From Prevotellaceae bacterium (lineage in GTDB: Bacteria > Bacteroidota > Bacteroidia > Bacteroidales > UBA932): DNA of 7,291 nucleotides. This document shows, in pieces, positions 1 to 5,182 of this stretch; the first letter of the stretch is position 1, and each line of letters begins with the position of its first letter. Made by a program: the position numbers and the translations under genes. The stretch spans positions 1 through 7,291 of the forward strand of contig JAIRKV010000258.1 in NCBI GenBank assembly GCA_031259935.1, written 5' to 3'. Below the pieces are notes generated by a model that did not search any database, had not been told where the DNA came from, and was given only the letters and a program-made list of their open reading frames with translations.

Positions 1-313
1 ATTTGCAAATTGCATAAATAATATTTGAGGTTTGCACGTAAATCTGTACGCTGTCTTTTTGTAAACCGACAGAATCAATTACAATCGTTCCCGCATGCGG
101 CGCTTTTATAAATTCCGCATTTGGTTCTTCGTGAACGGTTATCGACAGATTTACCTGTTCGCGATAGGGAATGATAATGGATATTATAAACAGCACAAAC
201 AAAGTTACGGCAACAATACTTATACCGTAGCGGGTAAAAACAGGCGGAATTTTGCCTGTAATATTTCGCACTTTTTCGCTTCGCAGTTCTATGTTTTTAT
301 CTTTTTCATTCAT
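1..313 (-). CDS. HlyD-family membrane fusion protein of a peptide exporter (partial, 3' end outside window)
   Basis: The minus-strand frame is open from ATG at 313-311 to the window edge, giving about 104 residues beginning MNEKDKNIELRSEKVRNI. A short charged cytoplasmic N-terminus (residues 1-27) is followed by one hydrophobic membrane segment at about residues 29-48 (core VAVTLFVLFIISIIIPY) and then a periplasmic stretch with APHAGTIVIDS, which resembles the start of the lipoyl/barrel-sandwich domain of HlyD-like adaptors. The start IRSEKV..ITGKIPP-like pattern is typical of Bacteroidetes adaptors encoded next to C39 ABC exporters. Such proteins bridge the inner-membrane ABC pump to the outer membrane. 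The ATG lies three bases after the stop of the ABC exporter (TAA-TTT-ATG), so the two are probably co-transcribed and translationally coupled. The family call rests on the N-terminus, topology and context only, because most of the protein lies outside the window. Confidence 0.8.
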   Translation of the reverse strand, partial: MNEKDKNIELRSEKVRNITGKIPPVFTRYGISIVAVTLFVLFIISIIIPYREQVNLSITVHEEPNAEFIKAPHAGTIVIDSVGLQKDSVQIYVQTSNIIYAICK

Positions 314-316
314 AAA

Positions 317-1567
317 TTAATTGCCCAGTTCCAACTGATTTTTAACTAATTCGTAATATTTTCCTCTGTGCAGAACAAGTTCTTCGTGGTTTCCATGTTC
401 TGCAACTTCGCCTTTGTCCAAAACTATTATCTGGTCGGCATTTTTCACGGTACTCAATCGATGCGCCACAATTATTACTGTTTTATTTTTATAAAATGTA
501 TTCAGATTTTCCATTATTATTTTTTCATTATTTGCATCCAGAGCATTTGTTGCTTCATCGAAAAACAAAAATTGCGGATTTTTGTAAACCGCCCGTGCAA
601 TCAGAATACGCTGACGCTGTCCCTGACTTGTTCCCTGTCCATCTTGCCCAATAACAGTGTTATAGCCCAAAGGCAAAGTTTCGATATATTCGGCAATATT
701 GGCAATTCGCGCCGACTCGCATAATCTGTTCAAATCTGTTTCTTCATCCGAAGCGGCTATATTGCGTGCTATTGATTCGGAAAATATATATCCATCCTGC
801 ATTACTGCGCCACATTCTTTTCGCCACCATACAAGATTAATATTTTCAATATTGCTGTTGCCAACAGTGATTTTTCCTTCATTCGGACTGTAATAACCCA
901 AAAGAAGTTTTACAAGCGTTGTTTTTCCGCTTCCGCTTGCGCCAACAATGGCTGTAATTTTTGCCTGCGGAATTTTTATATTTATGTTTTTAAGAATATA
1001 ATCGGAGCGGGCGCCATCATATTTGAAACAGAGATTTTCAATTGAAATATCCTTATTTTCTATTGCAGTTATATTTCTGGATTCATTTTCTTCGTTTTTG
1101 CGCGTATGTATTTCGGTCATTCGCTCAAGACTTATGTTTACATCCTGCAACTGATACGCAAAATTCATTATTTGTTCGACCGGACTGTTGAGTTGACCAA
1201 TGATATACTGTATGGCAAGCATCATGCCAAAAGTAAGTTCTCCGTTAATAACTGCCGCTGCTGCAAGTACTGTAATTATTATATTCTTAAATTCATTGAT
1301 GCAAATGCTTCCTGCTTCCTGATTCTGCTGCAGCGACAGCGATTGCATGTTTACATCAAACAAATCTGCCTGTACATCTTCCCATTCCCAGCGTTTGCGC
1401 TGTTCGCAGCCTTGAAGTTTTATTTCCTGCATGCCATTGATTAATTGATATACAATGTTACGATTTTTTGCCTGCCGTTCAAAATATTTATAATCCAATA
1501 TTTTGCGTTTTTTAAGAAAAACCATAATCCATACGCCATACAGAATACTGCCTGTGAGGAAAACCAA
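317..1567 (-). CDS. 3' fragment of the exporter: later membrane helices plus ABC ATPase domain
   Basis: This frame begins with a possible TTG at 1567 and encodes 416 aa. The homologous frame actually extends upstream to 1654 without an ATG or GTG. It carries the later membrane helices (about residues 2-18 and 87-125) and a complete nucleotide-binding domain: Walker A GASGSGKTT (209-217), Q-loop Gln257 in VMQDGYIF, signature TSQGQRQR (313-320; the SQGQ form is common in this exporter type), Walker B FLFFDE (333-338), D-loop ALDA and switch His369 in VAHRLS. The element cuts it off from the peptidase and first two helices. Translation would need re-initiation at the TTG, 29 nt after the TAG that ends the upstream fragment, or at ATG residue 15. 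It is best read as the tail of a pseudogene, with its ATPase core still uncorrupted. Confidence 0.6.
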   Translation of the reverse strand: MVFLTGSILYGVWIMVFLKKRKILDYKYFERQAKNRNIVYQLINGMQEIKLQGCEQRKRWEWEDVQADLFDVNMQSLSLQQNQEAGSICINEFKNIIITVLAAAAVINGELTFGMMLAIQYIIGQLNSPVEQIMNFAYQLQDVNISLERMTEIHTRKNEENESRNITAIENKDISIENLCFKYDGARSDYILKNINIKIPQAKITAIVGASGSGKTTLVKLLLGYYSPNEGKITVGNSNIENINLVWWRKECGAVMQDGYIFSESIARNIAASDEETDLNRLCESARIANIAEYIETLPLGYNTVIGQDGQGTSQGQRQRILIARAVYKNPQFLFFDEATNALDANNEKIIMENLNTFYKNKTVIIVAHRLSTVKNADQIIVLDKGEVAEHGNHEELVLHRGKYYELVKNQLELGN

Positions 1568-1596
1568 AAATATCTTTATGCTGTATATGAACAGTA

Positions 1597-2574
1597 CTAT
1601 TCCGAAAATAAGAAAACTGAATATCGAAAACAGAAGAATGAGCGTTTGCGCAGTAATACCAAACTGCTATCAATATGTAATTTGTATAAGTTGATTATCA
1701 ATAAAATATCTTTATATTTCAGGTTGTTTGGATACCGGTTTGGTATAAGAAAACGTTCTATGCGGTTGTGGTCGTCTATACGCTGCAGAAGATCGCCAAG
1801 CAGTTTGGTGTCAAAAAATTTCATTGGCAGTTTCATTAATTTTATCAAAAAATCGGAAATTAACGAAATGTTGATACGGGTACTGATGTGCAACAGTATG
1901 CGCCGCCGTATAAAATCAATAACCGTGCGGCTAAACAGCAGCATAAGCTGAGCGATAAGCACAAGCCATATAAAACTCAAATCCTTGCCCGAAATACCCG
2001 TATCTACAATTGCCTGCGTAAGAAATGGAAATATAAGTTGCAGCAAACTGCCGAACAGCAAACCCAAGGCAAGTTGAACAAAAAAACGTTTGTATTTGAG
2101 AAAATAGTTCGACAAAAATTTTATTCGCTTGTTTATTATAATTTCTCCCTGTGTTTCGTAAAAAGTGTTGGAAGGCTCGAGCAGCAGCGCTATGCCTTTT
2201 TCTTCGCCGCCGGTTTTTGTACTTAGCCAGTGTTCGCAAAATTCATCCTGCGAATATTCAATCATGCCGCTGCCCGGATTGGCAACGAAAATAATGAATT
2301 TTCCACGCTTCTTTTTTATTTTGTGTACAACAACAAAATGATTTTGTTCCCAGTGAACTATGCAGGGCAATATTGCTTTTTGCACAAGAACATCGAAACT
2401 TAACCGCCCGCCGACAGTACGCAAACCTATGCGCTCTGCCGCTCTGCTTATGCCAAGCAGCGAAACGCCATCTTTGCCGATATATGAATACGAACGCAAA
2501 GTTTCGAGCGAATATGTGCGCCCGTAATGCTGCGCTATCATTTGCAGGCAGGCAGGTCCGCAATCCATTGCCAT
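1597..2574 (-). CDS. 5' fragment of the exporter: C39 peptidase domain plus first two membrane helices
   Basis: This 325-aa open frame from an internal ATG at 2574 covers the C39 peptidase (about residues 2-125) with the catalytic cysteine in DCGPACL (Cys5) and the histidine in WEQNHF (His79). The position expected to hold the catalytic Asp is Asn99 in FVANPGSG. Two hydrophobic segments follow (about 164-188 and 200-222), then the intracellular-loop pattern LLGDLLQRIDDHNRIERFL. From residue 277 onward the protein is read through the inserted element (starting IPNRYPNN) and then through out-of-frame exporter sequence to a TAG at 1599-1597, so the last ~49 residues are not native. Starting at 2574 also removes HQQD, which carries the Gln six residues before Cys that normally forms the oxyanion hole. 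If translated at all, the peptidase would probably be impaired. Confidence 0.6.
   Translation of the reverse strand: MAMDCGPACLQMIAQHYGRTYSLETLRSYSYIGKDGVSLLGISRAAERIGLRTVGGRLSFDVLVQKAILPCIVHWEQNHFVVVHKIKKKRGKFIIFVANPGSGMIEYSQDEFCEHWLSTKTGGEEKGIALLLEPSNTFYETQGEIIINKRIKFLSNYFLKYKRFFVQLALGLLFGSLLQLIFPFLTQAIVDTGISGKDLSFIWLVLIAQLMLLFSRTVIDFIRRRILLHISTRINISLISDFLIKLMKLPMKFFDTKLLGDLLQRIDDHNRIERFLIPNRYPNNLKYKDILLIINLYKLHIDSSLVLLRKRSFFCFRYSVFLFSE
1654..1656. repeat. target-site duplication (TAA), left copy
   Basis: This 3-bp TAA directly abuts the left inverted repeat of the inserted element and is repeated immediately after the right one at 1746-1748. One copy is needed to rebuild the exporter codons CTT-ACT across the join. 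Confidence 0.7.
1657..1745. mobile_element. 89-bp MITE-like non-autonomous insertion element
   Basis: The ends are inverted repeats. The left end reads TACCAAACTGCTATC and the right end, read on the minus strand, TACCAAACCGGTATC: 13 of 15 positions match, with the outer 8 perfect. The element is flanked by a direct TAA at 1654-1656 and 1746-1748; the next base on each side differs, so the duplication is 3 bp. Deleting the element and one TAA rejoins CGTTTTCTTACTGCGC, which restores the exporter frame (RFLTAQTL). The interior is AT-rich and non-coding. It holds a small hairpin (AAATAT-CTTT-ATATTT, 1704-1719), a palindrome TTGATTATCAA (1691-1701) and an 8-bp direct repeat TATCAATA (1668-1675 and 1696-1703). 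There is no transposase, so it would be moved in trans. A TNA-type 3-bp duplication is known for some IS5-family (IS1031-type) elements, but assignment to a parent family is inference. Confidence 0.8.
1746..1748. repeat. target-site duplication (TAA), right copy
   Basis: This is the second copy of the TAA flanking the 89-bp element. The neighbouring outer bases (G at 1653 compared with A at 1745, and T at 1657 compared with G at 1749) limit the duplication to exactly three bases. Confidence 0.7.
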
Positions 2575-2608
2575 CTTGCTGATGATAAAAAATTAATTTT
2601 GCCATGGC

Positions 2609-4912
2609 TTACAGTCTGTTCATTTCATCTTTGGCGGCATTCTCGCCACGGTATTTTTTTCGACCATTAATATTAAAATTGTATGTTATCATCAGTTGAA
2701 TGTAACGGTTGTCGTCCCAAGACTGCTTCCAAAAATAAACATTGTTGATTTTTTGCCACGTTTTGTAATTGTTCCCATCAAAAATATCAATGCACCAGAG
2801 AGTGAGTGTCACTGCCTTATTGAATAATGATTTACTTATACCTGTGTCGGTTTTATGCATAGTACTTACATAGTCAGGATATTGATTTCCTGTTGTAATA
2901 TACTGAAAATCGACGAAAACAGTGATCTCTTTTGGCAATCTGAAGATATTTCTTAATGAAAAATATCCATAAGATTTGTTGGATAAAATTGTTTCGTTCA
3001 AGTAAATATTGGAGAAACAGGGTTTTATTATGGCTACAGAGTATTTGATATTCCAAATACTGATATTATGCGTACCGTTTAATTGACACATCAATTGCTG
3101 ATACTTATTAAAATTAACGAAAGTAGAGATTGTTCGGTATGAATTTTCATTGTCGGCATAGCTCGAAAGTCCAATAAAATCTTTAATATGTTGATAATTG
3201 AATTGTACATTCATAAATTTCCAATTGAAAACATAAGTCAAATCGTAAAGAAATTGAGGTTGCAACTGTGGATTACCTTTTTCGTAATGAAAACGCGATG
3301 CATAGAACAATCTATTGTTTAGTTGCTGAAAAGAGGGGCGACTGATACTGCTTGAAAATGCAAGCCCCATTGTTGTACCCTTCACAGGCATTGTAAGTGA
3401 GAAATCGGGAAATAATGATTTATAAATTTTGTTACTGCTGTTGTGATTGTCCATTAAATCTTCATATCGAGATTTAACATTTTCGAAACGCAAACCGACA
3501 TTCAACTGAACTTTATTTGAATAGTTATATTCAATAAAAAAAGATTCTTTTTCTTCCGAATTTTTGTAATTATTGTTTTTGACATAATTTTCTATATTAT
3601 TATAGTTTCCTTTTCCCTGCACATTACTGTAATCCATACCAAAATCAATGGAATGATTTATTTTCGGTATATAATTGAAGTTTATTTTTGTAGCATAAAT
3701 ATCAAAAAGTGTTTCCGACTGACTTGTAACTGTTCTTTGTTCATTGTCTGAAATTTCTGATCCTGATTGATTTTCATTATATTTATTAGTGATAAAATCA
3801 AAATCTACTTTCAGGTTTAACTTTTCGCTCAATTTGCCAAAATAGAACATATTGGCATTATGCCTGTTGTTTTTTACTGCCATTTCTGATGGCATTTGTA
3901 TTTGAGAAAACAAATTGTTGTTTGCTAAAATATTGTAATTTAAATCAATATCAACATTGCCCGTATTTGCAGCAAAAAAATACTGCACTCCTGCTGTATG
4001 ATTTTTTGAAATATCGTAATCAACACCTATCTGAATATCCAAATTGTTGTTTTTTTTCTTATAATTATTCAAAGAACGCTCGTTCCAAATGGTGTCGGTA
4101 AAAATATTCCATTTAATGTCTTCTTTTGTTTTAAGATTGACATTTGCATTGAAAACATTCAAATAAGCATTGAATTTGTTTTTTGTATAATTTAAGGTTA
4201 GCGTTTCGTTGTGTCTGAATAGTAAGCCTTGTTGCAGCCTTTGGCGATAGAGAACTGAAAAATTATTATTTTTTTTAATTGTCCTAACAATCAACACGGC
4301 ACGAGTAGTTGCATCATATTGTGCGCCGGGATTGTTGACCAATTCTATGCTTTTAATATCTTTGGAATTGAGCAGTGACAATTCATCACTATTACGTACC
4401 TTTTTATTGTTGATATAAATTTCGGGCGTACCTTTACCAAAAACAATCAGACTGCCTTTGTTTTCAATTACGCCCGGCATCCTCCTGATAATGTCACCGG
4501 CACTGCCGAGTTCGGAAATGGCAGTATTTTCAATAGTCATTACAAGTGTGTTATTCTGATAGTAAAAAGCAGGTCTATTACCCTTCACTACCACTTCGTC
4601 AAGTGAGACAGTATTATTTTTGAGTGTGATTATTCCCAAATCCTGCTGATTGATTAACTTCTCCATGGTTTCATATCCTATTGTGCTGATTCTTAAGATA
4701 TAATTGTTTACAGAAAAGTTGAACAAAAATATTCCTGCACTATCAGTTGTCGTTCCAGCCACAAAAGAAGAATCCGTTTTTTGCAATAAAACGACATTGG
4801 CAAATTCGATAGGCACAGTGTCTTCATCAACAACTTTTCCCGAAATTGTTTGAGAATTTGCTTTTATAATAGTAAAGCAAAATAGTATTGTTATAAATAT
4901 ATTTTTTTTCAT
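2609..4912 (-). CDS. Outer-membrane beta-barrel protein, TonB-dependent-receptor-like (CarboxypepD_reg-like + plug + OMP_b-brl_3)
   Basis: The protein is 767 aa from ATG at 4912. I chose this start because it gives a textbook signal peptide (MKKNIFITILFCFTIIKANS, cleavage near residue 20) directly before the mature QTISGKVVDEDTVPIEFANV, which opens a carboxypeptidase-regulatory-like domain (about 22-105). A DEVVVKGNRP linker follows, then a plug-like region (about 115-220) with the family patterns DIIRRMPGV, IYINNKKV and IELVNNPGAQYDA. The rest is a long, aromatic- and Asn-rich beta-barrel ending in LMITYNFNINGRKKYRG plus a short tail. It should sit in the outer membrane. Family members are receptor- or transporter-like, but the substrate cannot be read from the sequence. 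The stop lies three bases before the ABC exporter start, so it is probably the first gene of that operon and works with the exporter. Open frame continues upstream to 5053 with another ATG at 4993, which is a less likely start. Confidence 0.88.
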   Translation of the reverse strand: MKKNIFITILFCFTIIKANSQTISGKVVDEDTVPIEFANVVLLQKTDSSFVAGTTTDSAGIFLFNFSVNNYILRISTIGYETMEKLINQQDLGIITLKNNTVSLDEVVVKGNRPAFYYQNNTLVMTIENTAISELGSAGDIIRRMPGVIENKGSLIVFGKGTPEIYINNKKVRNSDELSLLNSKDIKSIELVNNPGAQYDATTRAVLIVRTIKKNNNFSVLYRQRLQQGLLFRHNETLTLNYTKNKFNAYLNVFNANVNLKTKEDIKWNIFTDTIWNERSLNNYKKKNNNLDIQIGVDYDISKNHTAGVQYFFAANTGNVDIDLNYNILANNNLFSQIQMPSEMAVKNNRHNANMFYFGKLSEKLNLKVDFDFITNKYNENQSGSEISDNEQRTVTSQSETLFDIYATKINFNYIPKINHSIDFGMDYSNVQGKGNYNNIENYVKNNNYKNSEEKESFFIEYNYSNKVQLNVGLRFENVKSRYEDLMDNHNSSNKIYKSLFPDFSLTMPVKGTTMGLAFSSSISRPSFQQLNNRLFYASRFHYEKGNPQLQPQFLYDLTYVFNWKFMNVQFNYQHIKDFIGLSSYADNENSYRTISTFVNFNKYQQLMCQLNGTHNISIWNIKYSVAIIKPCFSNIYLNETILSNKSYGYFSLRNIFRLPKEITVFVDFQYITTGNQYPDYVSTMHKTDTGISKSLFNKAVTLTLWCIDIFDGNNYKTWQKINNVYFWKQSWDDNRYIQLMITYNFNINGRKKYRGENAAKDEMNRL

Positions 4913-4940
4913 ATTTGTGGTTTTTAATTTTATCCTGATA

Positions 4941-4966
4941 CAAAAATAAGCGTAAGATAAAAACAA
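4941..4966 (-). promoter_or_regulatory. Possible second, weaker promoter close to the barrel gene start
   Basis: On the minus strand, TATTTTTG (4948-4941) matches the Bacteroidetes -7 box TAnnTTTG and lies about 28 bases before the ATG at 4912. The best upstream TTG (4966-4964) is only 15 bp away, shorter than usual. In such AT-rich sequence a chance match is quite possible. Confidence 0.22.
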
Positions 4967-5013
4967 TATTTTAAACTGTAAGCGCTTTTTCATATAAAAA
5001 TTTATTTTTGCCC

Positions 5014-5043
5014 CAAATATAACATTTATTTTTAAAATGTCAA
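5014..5043 (-). promoter_or_regulatory. Probable Bacteroidetes-type promoter for the barrel-exporter operon
   Basis: On the minus strand, TTG (5043-5041) is followed by a 19-bp spacer and then TATATTTG (5021-5014). This fits the Bacteroidetes consensus of a -33 TTG/TTTG box and a -7 TAnnTTTG box. It lies in the 270-bp gap after the upstream barrel gene, about 100 bp before the preferred start at 4912. The spacer itself is an inverted repeat, ACATTT-N7-AAATGT, that fills the space between the two boxes exactly, so a regulator could bind there. I see no convincing terminator for the upstream gene in this gap. The rest of it is AT-rich sequence with no small gene I can support. Confidence 0.55.
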
Positions 5044-5182
5044 TAAAAAACATGAACTTTTTTAAAATTTATTATCTAAATATATTTTATTTTATTTTCA
5101 TTTTATTGAGCATAAAAAATTTGTTTTATAAGAACGATGGCGAGGCTCTCTGTATTCCAAATGATAATGTAGTACAGTATTT

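Larger units (their letters stand above)
317..2605 (-). pseudogene. C39 peptidase-containing ABC exporter (bacteriocin/leader-peptide type), disrupted by a 1-nt insertion and a MITE-like insertion
   Basis: The reconstructed product is about 731 aa, the usual size for this family: an N-terminal C39 cysteine peptidase, a six-helix ABC membrane domain and a C-terminal ATPase. Such proteins cut double-glycine-type leaders from peptides and export them across the inner membrane. The natural start is ATG at 2605, three bases after the upstream stop (TAA-GCC-ATG), giving MAKLIFYHQQD. This should run into AMDCGPACLQMIA, but an extra G at 2571-2572 shifts the frame. The second frame then reads well to RIERFL at 1747, where an 89-bp element plus a 3-bp duplication (+92 nt) shifts it again. 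The third frame resumes at 1654 with TAQTLILLFS and runs to the stop at 319-317. The two lesions sum to +93 nt, but the middle two-fifths is out of frame, so they do not compensate each other. All ATPase motifs are intact, which points to recent decay. A sequencing or assembly error could explain the 1-nt lesion but hardly the element. Confidence 0.85.

Noticed and set aside
1657..1745. The 89-bp insert as a translational bypass segment (hop over the insert during translation)
   Set aside because: It is flanked by a duplicated TTA on the coding strand and can form hairpins, but the terminal inverted repeats plus target duplication are explained more simply by transposition, and the gene has a second frameshift that a bypass would not fix.
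1656..1746. IS630/mariner-type insertion with a TA duplication and 9-bp tips ATACCAAAC/GTTTGGTAT
   Set aside because: Including the extra base on each tip leaves no matching flanking duplication. The 3-bp TAA with 8-bp perfect tips fits both the flanks and the restored reading frame better.
317..2605. The two lesions (+1 and +92 nt) as mutually compensating changes keeping one long protein
   Set aside because: The sum is a multiple of three, so the first and last parts share a frame, but that frame has a stop at about 2258 and would scramble the whole peptidase and the first helices.
5053..5182. Rho-independent terminator or small peptide precursor gene after the first barrel gene
   Set aside because: Only a weak all-AT hairpin (ATAAAA/TTTTAT) before a short T-run is present, and no minus-strand small frame with a leader or GG motif could be found.
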